DNA from: Cryptomeria japonica
Lineage: Eukaryota; Streptophyta; Pinopsida; Cupressales; Cupressaceae
Direction: 5' to 3'
Length of the DNA: 64,000 nt
Assembly: GCF_030272615.1 (NCBI RefSeq)
Contig: NC_081409.1
Span: forward strand, 877,371,594 to 877,435,593
How positions within the stretch are numbered: the first letter of the stretch is position 1; each line of letters starts with the position of its first letter. The notes beneath the pieces were generated by a model that was not told the origin of the DNA, made no database searches, and worked only from the letters and a program-made list of their open reading frames with translations. Made by a program: the position numbers and the translations under genes. Shown one piece after another: positions 26,059-38,400 of this stretch.

Positions 26059-26703
26059 TTACATTTGCCCACCAATTGCTTGGTATATCACAACCGCAAA
26101 TTCACATACATTGATAGCATTGCGGGTGGAATTCTTAGGACGCCACCAATCATCAGATTTAGTCAGTCTTCAGAAAGGCATCATGTTCCCGTTAAACACA
26201 ACAAATTTGAACACTTCCCATGCATTCTCCCCAAATGCCTTTATTCGCTCGTGCTCTGCCTTCCATACCTCCCATCTGGCCATCTCACGTATGGCATCAC
26301 TGCCAACTGAGCCACCACTACTTCCTTCATATGTTTCCTCAGTTTCCTCCTCCATCTCCGAGGATAAGTAATTTTCAAACCGGAAATACACCTTCAAAAT
26401 GCTCACTTTGACTCCCACATCCAAACTTAATATGGCATTAGCAACATTGTTTGCAATGAATGGCTTCACAAACCCATCAAAGAGTTCGATCGCATGTTCC
26501 CTAGAATCAATCACATCGACCAGGGGCATAAGGACCGCCTCCAGCACGATTGCATCACACCAATGTCTCTCAAAATTGAGAGCGATGCCCATTAGCCCAT
26601 GTATAGCATCATAAACGTGATCTTCGGTGATAAACATGTTTCTTAGTTGTGTTCCCAGCACATGTTCACAGTTGACACAACTAACCACTCCGAAATGAGC
26701 CAT
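26059..26703 (-). pseudogene. L1 ORF3: unrecognised protein of about 215 residues, one in-frame stop
   Basis: Starts 459 bases after the ORF2 stop and inside the same target-duplication borders. The chosen start, MAHFG at 26703, is conserved in the second copy (47096), although this frame stays open upstream to about 26830. Shared segments in order: SCVNCE, GLMGI, LNF, HWCDA, PLVD-IDSRE, FVKP, KVSILK, a Glu/Ser-rich variable linker, ENAWE-F, NGN--PF and SD-WW. A TGA at 26170-26172 interrupts the last segment, after which the frame continues to TAA at 26059. No signal peptide, membrane segment or known domain is evident. I do not know its function; conservation of the frame suggests it was used by active family members. 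Confidence 0.75.
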
Positions 26704-27161
26704 CCGCCCCAACCTTACCTCTATGTACACCACACTAAAAATAGCACATTCGACTGCTGGGTTACATATCTTCTGGAGAGCACTTATAGAAAGATGGAAG
26801 TTACAAATCATAGTCATTACAGCTCTGCTAATATCTATCAGAATCTAACTTTGAACTAAAGCACTCTCGAAGTGATGGGGTGTCCCAAACTACAGACGGT
26901 ACTTCCCAAGGGACAGACCACAACTTTTCCATGTGATGAATCTTTCTACCGCCAAATTTTGGATATCCATATCAGAATGTAGACTCCATCCATCCCAACA
27001 ATCAGAGTCATATGACTCTTTAAACTTCTAAAGCATATATCGGTGCCACCTATAGCCCAAGTTGGGGTGCTAATCCATATAAAGCTGGACCCGACACCTT
27101 GGCATGGGGATTCATGACAGTCCTTCAAGAATTGTCTTGTAATATCCTCCACAGTCGAGAC

Positions 27162-30100
27162 TCAACTGAAAGAGACAGGATAATCATTTCGTCCGACCCC
27201 AAGATTCGCTAGGTAGTCCACCATTCGATTGCCTTCTCTATATACATGCACAATTTCATATCACTCGATTGATTTAAGGTGGTCATTTATCAGTGGCAAC
27301 CATTTACTAAAACTTGACTTAGTAATCCCATTTATAATAATCTATGAATCTCCTTCGATAATGATTCAAGAGATCCCATGCAGAATACAGAGACGTAATC
27401 CTACCTCTAGTGCACGAATTTCGGCTTCGTTGTTTGTGGCAACTCCAAAGCCACCAAACAAAACATATATAATATTACCTTGTTCATCTCGGATTATGGC
27501 ACCAATACCAGACTCCCCAGGGTTCCCCTTACAGGTACCCTCAAAATTGAGTTTTGTCCAATCCTTTGGAGGGGCCTTCCATCTGAAAGAGTTTCTATCA
27601 ACAGACTTCGAGGGGGGAACATAAATACCTGATTCCTTAAGAGCCCAATGTTTTTCCATTAAGGCATCCCAGTTATTGTATATTTTAGGGCCTCCTTCTA
27701 GTATCTTGCCATTTATCACTTCCTCGATTGCAACTTTTATTTTGTCCACCAGCATTATATTTGACAGTGATGCTTCTTTGAAAATTCTTCTATTTCTCTC
27801 CTTCCAGATGTGCCATACAATCATGGATGGACCAATCATCCATGTATCACTCCATTTTGAATTCTATCTGATTGGCTTGGAAAGAAGGAAGTCAAAAAGC
27901 CTTTCGTTTTTAGCCATAGTCCAATTGATTTGGTCAAGGAACCAGTTCCAACAAAATTCTACCACTAGACAACTGAAGAGTAGATGGTTGGTTGTTTCTT
28001 CGTCAACACAACACATAACACAATGATTGGGACCCGAGATGCCAATAATTTTAAGTCTATCACCAGTGAGGATTCTACCATGTAAAGCAATCCACAAAAA
28101 AGCCCCTACTTTTGATAGTATTTTATTATTCCAACATAATATATGCGGCTAGGCATCACAGGAACCCCTTTGTCTTTGAACTTCGTACCCAAGTTTGGAA
28201 CTGTACTCCCCAGATTTCGAGGCACACCAAAAAGTGTTGTCATCTTCACTAGAGGCTAGTATTTTCCTGTCTTTTATTGCTTCTCAAAGTTTTTCACATA
28301 ATGAAGGGTTGCCAATATTGATTTTCTTCCATATTCTCATACCATTTATGTCCTTGTGGTTTTCCATGTAATTGCATACATGTTGCCCTATACAGTTCTC
28401 AACCAGATTTATCCACCCCTTATCTTAAAATGATTCAAAGAGAGATGGAAACCCGTCTCATGAGTCTCTCCAAAACAATGCAGTTCTACTATTACCAATC
28501 TGCCACGAAATATTCTCTGTGATAATGTGTCTGCTATCCCATAAGAAATTCCACATAGCTGAGCCCCTTTCTGTATTGGCCACTATGAGAATTTGGTTAA
28601 GGTCCTCCGAGTCAAGATATTTCTTTTGGAACAGTCAGCACCAAAGTTTTTGAGGTTCTTTGTACGTCTTCCAGGAGAGCTTAAAACCAAGGGCAGAGTT
28701 TTGTAGCTCCATTTTCCTTAAACCAACTCCCCCATTTTCCTTGATTAGGCATTATGTATCCCAATTGATAAGCCGAATTTTTCCGTTATCTTTAGCCCCA
28801 TCCCAAACAAATTTCTTGAGTATATTGTTTAGACTTTTTTTTGCAATGAACGACATTTTGAAATAGGACATATTGTATATTGGAATGGCTGATAAAACTG
28901 ATTTGATCATGGTAAATCTACCTGCTTGGGTCAGCCACCTATTTTTCCAATTTTTTGATTTAGTTTGGTATGAGTCAATAACATCATCCCAGATTTGGGA
29001 TTGTCTGCATCCTTGGTTAATACGAATCCCTAAGTATTTGATCGGGAGCTCTTTAATTTTTATATCCAAGTGTTGTGCAATTCTTCCCTGGGTCACCTTA
29101 TTAGTGTTAAAGAAGAACAACTGAGATTTTTCTTTATTCATAACTTGACCCGAAGCCATTGTGTACTCCTCAAGTGTGCTCTTAATGACTATAGCTCCCT
29201 AGGTGGATGCATCACCAAATATGATTGTATCATTGGTAAATTGGGAATGTGTAATTGCCTCAAATTGCTCATGAACTTTGATTCCTTTCCAAATGCCTTC
29301 ACTATGCCTCTTTTTTATTAGCCTCCCTAAAACTTCCTCCATGAGAACAAAGAGTGAAGGTGATAATGGATCTCCTTGTCGCAAACCATTTGTGGCTCCA
29401 AAAAACCCACTCAAATTACCATTGATAAGAATTGAAAAGTTTACTGTGCTAATGCAAAATTTTATGCATTCAAGCCATATAACTAGGAAACCAAATCTGG
29501 AAAGGATGTGCAAAAGTAAATTCCAAATCACCTTATCATAGGCTTTGGCAACATCTAGTTTATAAATCATACCTTTCAATTTTTCTTTATGGAGTGAGTG
29601 TATGACTTCTGATACCAAGATGATGCTATCCACAATTTCCCTACCCGGAGTAAATCCATTTTGATTTTCAGATACTAGCTTTGGTAGTAACTTCTTCAAT
29701 CTTTCAGCCATTGCCTTTGATATTATTTTGTAGATGGTGTTGCATAATGATATTGGGCGAAAATCAGACATGGGATCACAATCCTGTTTCTTAGGAATAA
29801 GATTGATAATGGTGTGGTTGATCTCTTTCAAAAACCTATACTTTTTTTGGAATTCTTCAACCACATTCCAAATATCCTTGCCCATGAAATCCCAACATTT
29901 TTGAAAAAGCTCTGCCATTATGCCATCTGGTCCAAGTGCCTTATGGGAATGAAGTGAGAATGTGGCACGTTTAATTTCCTCCAATGAGTAAGGAGCAAGT
30001 AGCATATCGCAATCAGAGCAAGTAATCAGGGGGTTAATGACTTCCTCAACTATTGGTATTGAGCCCGAATTTTCTTCTAGTGCTGCCCAATATTTCCACA

Positions 30101-31323
30101 TAGTAATTGAGAGAAATTAGCTCAATATCAGTAGCCAAGGTTTTCAAAATCCTATTCTCATCCTTAATCGAGCATATCTTATTATTGATCCTTCTAGCCT
30201 TAGAAGAAGCATGAAAAAAATTAGTGTTGAGATCCCCCTCAACTATCCAAAGTTCCCTAGATTTATCTTTCCAATATAGTTCCCCCCTCTTCAAGATTTC
30301 CAAATACTGGGCTTTGAGTGTTTTCTCCAATTCGAACTCCATATTGGTCATGCCAATTTGCATTACCCGATTGCCAATTTCTTCTAGTTTTTCCTCTATT
30401 CTACTTTTCTGTACAAAAACATTTTTGAATGACACCTTGTTCCAATCTTTAATTTTACTTTTCAGGAAATGAATTCTTTTGACAAATTTAAAGCTAGGGG
30501 AGTCAGAGTAGATGTTTCCTTCATGCCACCATTTTTTTCAGATTGTCAAGGAACTTCTCATCCCTCCACCACATGCTTAAGAATTTGAAGTAGTTCTTAT
30601 GACTGTGAGTATCCTGAGTTTAATGGATAAAGATAGTGGTAAATGATCTGATCCAATTTGAGGCACAATTTCAGTTTCTAAAGAGTAGTTGCCACTTATC
30701 CACCATTCACCCACCAGGAAACGGTCCATCCTTTCTGATATATTGGCAAAGTTTAGCCTTCTATTAGTCCAAGTGAGTCTACCATTATTAGGTATGATAT
30801 TGACCAACTTGCAGTTAGATACAAATTCTCTAAAATCATCCATCACTTTTGAAGGTTTCCAGAGACCACCCACCTTCTCATCAATGTCTAAAAGAGCATT
30901 GAAGTCACCAACAGCTATGACCTTGCCTCTTTCCAATAGACTAGCTTGGTTGGAGACCTCATTCCAAACTTTTAGTTTTTCCTCAGTCTTAATAGGTCCA
31001 TAGTTGTTGAATAACAGATAAGAGATATTGGATTGCTTGCAGACAATGATGCACACCATCCAGTGATCAAACGAGGCAATGGGATGCACTTCAATTTTGG
31101 AGGGGTTCCACATGATTCCCAAGCCCCCATCCGAACCTCTGGCATCTTGAAAAATGCCTTCCCACTTAAAACAATATTTGATGAACTCAACTGCCTTTTC
31201 CTTACTTAGCTTTATTTCCTATAGAATATATATTTCTGAATCAAGCTTGGCCGAAGTTCTTTTGACTAGGCATTTTTTGTCAGAGGTCAAAAGGCCCCTG
31301 ACATTCCATGAGGTGAGCCTCAT
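27162..31323 (-). pseudogene. L1 ORF2: endonuclease, reverse transcriptase, zinc-binding, RNase H
   Basis: Begins MRLTSWNVRGL (31323), the start of an exonuclease-endonuclease-phosphatase domain. VGDFNALLD, RLTWTNRR, ERMDRFL and GSDHLPLSLS follow to about 30620. The RT carries HKALGPDGI (near 29945), QNGFTPGREIVDSI (near 29650), NGLRQGDPLSP (near 29390) and a catalytic box altered to FTNDT near 29235. A zf-RVT domain (HCVMCCVDEETTNHLLFSC, 28030-27970) precedes WHIWKERNRRIF. The RNase H reads LNFEGTCKGNPG, NNEAEIRAL and IIIEGDS (27560-27340), its first Asp now Glu. One 1-base frameshift lies near 30080, and about a dozen stops interrupt it. Confidence 0.92.
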
Positions 31324-31378
31324 CCTCCCCCAAGGGAGGGCTTACCTCCCCTGGCATGATTCAATAATTTTAACATAC

Positions 31379-32599
31379 TTACAATGCCCTTCTCATTTGC
31401 CCTTTGCTCCCAACCGTCTTGTGACTTTTCCTCCCTCTTGTGCCTTTCGCTCTTCCAAGGACAATATTTGTTGACTGGTTGATGTATCTTGGATCCACTA
31501 TATTCAGATCATCACCATCACTAACTGACTCAGATGTATCTGAATCTGATTCCTACAAAACCTCCTCAACTGTGGGGTATTCAATTGGATTCATCATCAT
31601 GCCATTATTTGGGATGATGTTGCTATCCGATGTGATGTCTTGTGTGGGAATCTATGTGCTTACATCTTGGTTTGCACCGATGTTGATGGATTTAGGGCCT
31701 TCTAAAAGCAGGGTTTCAGGTTCTCGATTTTTCTCTTTTGCCTTCCATACATGTTTTGGTTTTTTGTGTGGGTGATTAAAGGCCTTTCTCACAAACAACC
31801 TGCATTTGTGAGCACTGTGAAATTTACTTCCACATCTAGAGCAATCGCTAATTTCTTTTTCAACTTCTATGTGTTGTTTCCATTCACCATCCACAGTGAG
31901 TAACATAACCGAAGAGGGAATTGTCTTCGCGGCTGCTAATTTGAGTCTAGCATATGTGTATAAATCTCCCTGAATGATCTCTTCGTCAATTTCCAATAAA
32001 GTACCAAGGGATCTTCCGATCGTTTCCAAACATGCCTCACTCCAATATTCTATCGGTAGGTTGTACAATCGGATCCATACTGGTTTATCATAAACTGCCA
32101 GCGATGTAGGGTCAAAGTTTGGAGACTAGGGCTGAATATACAATGGGTGATCATCCAAGAACCAGTTTTGAAGGCTAATGATGTGATCTATATCTTCTTC
32201 TTCGGGAAAAACAGCAATGAAGAAGCCCTTGGGTAGGAATTTTATCATTATGTGCTTCCCCCAATGATTCTCTACCCAGGTGGGAATATATTTTCTTGAT
32301 AATTTTGGCCCTATAATTTTTGCGATAATCACATGTCGTTCAAAGATTAGTTTTTCACTTTCGATGTTTTCGGTTAGGTCAATTTCAATACCGCAGGATG
32401 AGGCATCCTTTCCTATATACTGGCAATGATTTAAATTTCCATCGATGTTGTCAATGCTTCCTTTAGACTTTGCTTGCTTAACACCATGCTCATCCCAATC
32501 AACTTCCAGTATTCGCCACTTAACAGGCTTTCTAAGACCCGCGTCCTCTATATCTCCTTTTTGCTTCTCACATGCGGTCTTCTGAGTTTCTCTCTCCAT
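31379..32599 (-). pseudogene. L1 ORF1: nucleic-acid-binding Gag-like protein
   Basis: An ATG at 32599 opens a frame of about 406 codons with in-frame stops at 32126, 31652 and near 31556. The N-terminal half resembles the DUF4283-type domain of plant L1 ORF1 proteins (VENHWGKHIMIKFLPKGFF, then LQNWFLDDHPLYIQP followed by the stop where the family has Trp-Ser-Pro). A CCHC zinc knuckle, CSRCGSKFHSAHKC (about 31845-31800), is intact with C-x2-C-x4-H-x4-C spacing. An acidic stretch and a basic tail (GRAKGTRGKSHK) follow. The family product binds LINE RNA in the ribonucleoprotein. ORF2 starts 55 bases after its stop. Confidence 0.85.
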
Positions 32600-32640
32600 T
32601 AAAGTGGTATATTTTCAGGATCCTTGTTGATTCCTTCCTT

Positions 32641-34319
32641 ATATCACTTGTACATGTTTATTTACATCTTTTCTCTCTTTGGGATGAGATTTTTTCCAAT
32701 GATTTTCCTTCTTTACTTTGTTTATCGGACCTTTTTATACATGAATATCTAACATGGCCTTATAAGAAAGATCCATCCTTACGTCTATGCATATTTTATC
32801 ACTCTCCCTAAGTTGCAACTAAGGGAGTGTTAGTGCGAAAAGGTATTTTACCAAACTAGTTTTGTCTTAAGTCCTATTCGCACTTGCATACTTTAAAGGT
32901 TTACTTCATTTACTTTTTATATCTCATATCATGAGGTTACAACACTTGTCATGACCTTAGTTTATCTCATTTGTAAAACACCATTTTATATGCATCTGAT
33001 CTATTTTATGGATTCAAAATATTTCTATTGCTTCTATCTTGTGTAAAATACTTTGTATGTTGAAGGTGATCCTTGGATCCTATGGGTTTCTCATTAACTC
33101 TTACATGACATCATAGTTTTAGAAATTTTATAAAAATAAGGATTATCATATTTGAAAATCCTAAACAAAAATTAGGATTATATCATATTTGAAAATCCTA
33201 AACAAAGTAAAGTTAAATGTGAATGAATATAATATTTTCCAATAATAAAGTGTTAATTTGGAAAATTAGATGCAAAGGAAATACGTGTACTTATCTATGT
33301 TAACTATAATGATGAAGAATCATCATCTAATGTTGATCTCATTCACTTAAATACACACAAAAATAGATGCCTTCACTACTCTATTGCTAAGATTATGTGT
33401 ACAACTAGAATTCTATTTAGTTTTGAGATTTTACAGCTATAGATTGATTATTCATTGTGCAAATTTGATCCCTAATGCATGGTATATATTTAGTATAATG
33501 TGTAGTTTTACTATTTTGTACATATTTTTCTCTTTTTTGACTAATAAAGATTGACAATATTTGAAAATATCAAGGAGAAAATGTCAAATCATAAGGGCCA
33601 AGTTCTCTTAGGTTGACTACTTTGATTTTGGTATTTTTATGGTCATGAAAATGAATGGAGACATTATTTTTCAATCCTGTAAATGTCCTAGAGATTAGAT
33701 GCAAAATTAAGTTCTTCTCAATGTTCCAAAGTAAAAGTGCTCTTCAAATTATTATTTTTATAATGCATAGGATTTTTAAACAAAATTCACATTGATTGAC
33801 AAATGAATATTGAATGCCTTTAAATAGTAGTACATAACTATTAATTACACAAATGTACACTAAATCAACTCTTAACTGGTAGAGGAATCCATGAGAACCG
33901 ATAAATATTTTATTTTTTATTTTTGAACTAATAAATATTTAATTTTTGAACTAATATCAATGTGGGGAATGAGTGTCTAGAAATGTGGGCAATAATAGGT
34001 ATATTAAATGTTAAGCATATACAAATGTGTTATATAGATAATTTTTTTTTTCAAATATATCAAAATGAGTGTAAATAGAGAGAAATGAAAGATAGGAAAA
34101 TGAATCCAACTCAATGTAAGTTTCTCATTATGAAATTGCATTATGTCATTTCTTTAAAATAGATCTAAAATTAAATGAGAATGATATGAATATACAAATT
34201 TACAATTACAATTATAAATGAATTTAAAACAAAGTAAAATATACATTTTTTCATTTTTATCAAAATTCCAATCTAATTATTTTTCTTCTTGGCAAGATAA
34301 CATCTTTGTTTAATTTTTT
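32641..34319. other. AT-rich spacer with an LTR-start-like junction
   Basis: No coding region. At 32822-32836 the words AAGGGAG and TGTTAGTGCGAAA resemble a polypurine tract followed by an LTR start, but no LTR end is seen. A 37-bp word (AGGATTAT...CATATTTGAAAATCC) is repeated twice at 33139-33210. Confidence 0.3.
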
Positions 34320-34761
34320 TTTTTAAGTATGAAAAACCTATTTCCATGCAGAGACTTGTCACATTTGCTACAAACAATTAAATTTCTATTTAAATGCATG
34401 ATATAACAATTTTTTTTTAGAAAGGCCAAATGTTTTTTTGTCTTAGGTTATTTGCCATTTTGAGAAGAAATCCAGCCCGCCTTAGTAATGTCGTACTCTC
34501 ATCTTGTGGCAGTCGATCTTCTAAAAGAGCATGAGCATTTTTTTAAAGTATGACAAAACTATTTCCATGTAGAGACTTGTTACATTTGCTACAAACAATT
34601 AAATTTCTATTTAAATGCATGATATAACAATTTTTTTTTAGAAAGGCCAAATGTTTTTTTGTCTTAGGTTATTTGCCATTTTGAGAAGAAATTCAGCCTG
34701 CCTTAGTAATGTCGTACTCTCATCTTGTGGTAGTCGATCTTCTAAAAGAGCATGAACATTT
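34320..34761. repeat. Tandem duplication, 2 x about 221 bp
   Basis: Copy 1 (34320-34540) and copy 2 (34541-34761) share long identical runs, for example from the ATTTGCTACAAACAATTAAA word through the TTTTTTTGTCTTAGGTTATT word. Fewer than ten differences are seen, most of them C to T. No gene is associated. Confidence 0.9.
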
Positions 34762-35005
34762 AGCCCATCCAACTTTCTACGAGCATCCACTAAACTTCCC
34801 CAGCGTGGGAATAGTGAGTTTGAATTTCATTTGGTTATGCGTTGTGCGGCTAACTGCGGTTAACTTCTGACAACTCTGACATAATTGAGTTTGAATTTAT
34901 GTGCTGCACGAAGAACTACGGACTCCGACGAAAGTGCTTAGAAAACGGAAATGGACGTTGTTAAAGGCAACGCTTTAAGCGGACCCTACATCTGGTCAAA
35001 GCTTA

Positions 35006-35411
35006 GGGTGGGGTACCATGGAGGGGGCTTAAGCTCTATTTTTAAGGAAGAGGCGGTCCCATGAAAAAAATATTTTTTGGCTACGGGATTAATTAGAATC
35101 TTTTCCTAAAAAATAGAGCCCCTACCTTTTAGGATTGAAAATCTAAGTTGGCGAAAATGGGGTGGGGCTAGAAATTGCCCCAACAGCTTAGTTATGCCAT
35201 TTGTCAATTACATAAATTTTAGAATAAAAACTAAATTTGTTTACTACCAATTTACTTAAATTTAGAAGTTTAAACTTAAGTTAATCGCTGAAATTTTTAA
35301 GCTGAAGTGCAAAACAAAATTCATGAGACCGCTAGCTTTAAAATTTTCTTTAAAAAGCTCAGCAGCTCCAGCTCTATTTTTTAGGAAGCCCCCTTCCATG
35401 AGACCCCACCC
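35006..35411. mobile_element. Tourist-like (PIF/Harbinger) MITE, 406 bp
   Basis: Terminal inverted repeats of about 26 bp: the left reads GGGTGGGGTACCATGGAGGG, and the complement of the right reads GGGTGGGGTCTCATGGAAGG. A TTA trinucleotide stands on both sides (35003-35005 and 35412-35414), the target duplication typical of PIF/Harbinger. Internally a second inverted pair (AGCTCTATTTTTAAGG and CCTAAAAAATAGAGC) recurs. It has no coding capacity. Confidence 0.75.
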
Positions 35412-35414
35412 TTA

Positions 35415-38400
35415 GTGTGTGATTTAAGGCTGGCGAAAGCTGCGTGTCATTTTGAAATCAAGATATCAAAGGTAACCAAATATTGTAGAATTCATGATTT
35501 GTTGCTTGATTTGGCAATACAGATATCAAGACAAAACAAGAGCTGTGAGACAACATAAGTCCCTGCCTTTAGCTAAAAACATGCTAGCAATGCAGTGAAG
35601 TGTTGAGAACAATTAAGTAGTATAAAGTTACTTTGAGCATGTAAAAAATTATAAAAATAAACAATACTATATATGAAAAGGCAACGGCTTTTCTCATTTT
35701 ACTGATTGCAAGAATCTTTGTTATAAAATATATATTTCAAGTACACAGAGAGATGATAAATTTTATAAATTTGGGTGAGCTTTTATTTGAAATAGTAGGA
35801 ACTTTTTTCTCTTCATATAATGTAATTTGAAAAACAGTTTGGAAAGTATGGTGTCTAATACTATGCGTGTTCTGAATGTAACTGAACAATGCACAAAATT
35901 TGCATTTACAAAAAGTAAGCATAATATCGAATGTTTGTTGTGAGAGACAGTTAACTGGTTATTTACAAAACAAAAATAATATAGATGTTGCTTTGAATAT
36001 TATTGGTATATCCAGCTGTCAAGTAGTGGAAGAAATTGAATTTTGATTGTTTTCATCTTCTTTTTTGCGAACCTGCAAAACTAAGAAAATTGAAATGTTA
36101 TTTATAGAAGTTTGAGAGTAGTTGAAATTTGGAACAATTTTGTATCATATAAACAAATTTAAGAATATGGAAAAGAAGACGAAATGCAACATGTGCACAC
36201 TTCATAGACAAATTTTTACCAAAAAAACAAAGAGTTGAATTTTGTCAAAGTTGTTGAGGATGCTACTTTCAGTAGCAAGTTATGAAAATTAATATTTATC
36301 ATTATAAAAAAGAGTGATAAACACTTGCTTCCATAAAAAGTCATTATGAGGAGACTATAGCTATGCGTGGGTTCTTCTCTTAACCCCACTTCATTCATCC
36401 CATGGAAATAAATATTATTCAATCGATTTTAATGTTACAAGTGGCATTCAAATGTTTGGCACACAATTATATTCACACTCAAATATTATGCATTTCTTAT
36501 ATCCATGCTTATGATTCTACTGGACTTTTTATTAATAAGCAACATACTTAATACGCACTTTTGAACAACACTTGCAATTTCTGAAACTGAATATCAAACC
36601 CTATTAGACCAATTACAAGCAAACTGTTTGACGGAATATTGAGAGGGATTAGTGGCAAACCTAGGAAAAATTCGTAGGGGTTTTTATAGGTTCGTCCCAA
36701 GTCAACTATTTGTAAAGCTTGCAGGCAGGTTTTTCAAAGCCATCTTGTTTTCAATTATCATGGAGCTATCATCCTTTGTGACACTATTTTTTCCTCTATA
36801 TATCAATGAAATTGAAAGCGATAGGACAAATTTTTTTCCACATACACCTTATTTCCAGTATATAATTATTTTTGTTTAAATTAAAACGAATAGAAATGAA
36901 TTTTGAATATATGTATGCTTTTTTTTCTTATATGGTTCTTATTCAATGTTGATATTACTTCTCTGAGCGTGTTTAATATTGGTTCTTGTACTTTGTCTTG
37001 ATAATAAAATATGTAATTCTCAGTAGATGGACAATTTAGATTATCTACTTTGAAACTTGAAATTGTGTACATGCACTGATGATAAATATCATATTCTGAT
37101 GCTGGAGTCCACAAATTATGTGGAGTAGCAGTGGTTGATGAATATTGAAGTCTTTGAGAGAACCTTGAGGATATTACAGCTCATTTATTGGATCTATATT
37201 ACAAACTCTTGACTGTGCTGATGGCTTTGAAGATCAATCTGGAAGTGTTTGGGTTTATCATAAGTCCATAAATATTGTCTTCCCAAAATGTTAAAATCCC
37301 AGTACTCAGAGAAAAATAGTTAATTGGTCTTAAACATATATTTCAATTTCATGGCTTTCTATTAATGAATAGTAAGGGAAGAGAATCAGACAGAAATTTA
37401 AGAGGTTAAATGAGATGAGTTAAGAGAGATGTTGAGAGATGTTGAGAGAAGTGTAGAGACAAATTAGCTACACATTGCCAAAGTAATGAGTGTTGACAAC
37501 ATATATTTACAAGTTGCAGCTAAAATTAAGGTGTTTTAGCTTTGAAAGTGGAGAAATACGGTGGTTACAATGCAAGAGCTATTAATGGAAGATAATATCG
37601 ATTAGTACTAAATGTATATACCCTGCAACTATCGATGAGGAATTTCAGGCATTATTCTTACTTGAACTTTTAAATTGTATTATTCTGAGGTTTGTCATCT
37701 GGTTGATGGAGTCCATTTTCATGTGCTTGTTCCAAAAAAAGAGGGGTAGATAATGAAACAAATAGCTATAAATTAAGTTAAATTAAATTACTTTTGTTAT
37801 TAGTTGTAATTTCATATAAAGACAAAAAAATTAAAACAAATTTCAGACTTAAATCTAAATTAAAATGAAACCTACTAAAATGAAAAGAAAAATTGATTTG
37901 TAATTTTATCGTTTATTTATTTCAATTTATATATACTTAATAATAATCACTCATATTATTAAATTTATATATAGTATTTTTTATTTATTTTAATTATTAA
38001 TTATAATTTTTTTTAAAGATATAAATAATTATAATAACTTTTAGATTTCAATATAAATTAAATGAAGCTTTTTACTAAGATAAAAAAATCAATTTATATA
38101 ATAAAATGTTCTCTGCATGTGAGATCTAGAAAGGAATTCTGCATGTTCTGAACTCAACTAAAACTTCTAATAAAACTGAACACAAATTTCTAAAAATAAA
38201 ACTGAAGCAAAATAGATGCAAGTCCCTAGTTTTGGACATGAACAATCTCTTGAAAATGTTGAAAATATACAAGTGTTGAAACTTTGGAACAAATAATGAT
38301 CCTCTCTGCTAGAAAAATAGCACAAGCCTAACTAATAAATACAAATGTAACTCTAATCTGAATTGGAAAACTAAAATAAAATACACAAGCTACATGTTAT

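Larger units (their letters stand above)
25832..32624 (-). mobile_element. L1-type LINE, 6.8 kb, nearly full length, three reading frames
   Basis: The 16-bp words TGTTGAGTCCTTCCTT (25816-25831) and TGTTGATTCCTTCCTT (32625-32640) flank it with one mismatch, marking a target duplication. On the minus strand the order is ORF1 (32599), ORF2 (31323), ORF3 (26703), a 3' end GATAGCACTTACCTTT and an A-rich tail (25832-25866). Only 25 bases precede the ORF1 start, so it may have lost some 5' UTR. All frames carry stops and ORF2 has one frameshift, so this copy is inactive. No poly(A) remnant lies between ORF2 and ORF3, which argues that ORF3 belongs to the same insertion. Confidence 0.9.

Noticed and set aside
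28660-31775. Many plus-strand frames of 60-110 codons between 28.6 and 31.8 kb
   Set aside because: They are antisense shadows of L1 ORF1 and ORF2, whose minus-strand frames show strong domain motifs.
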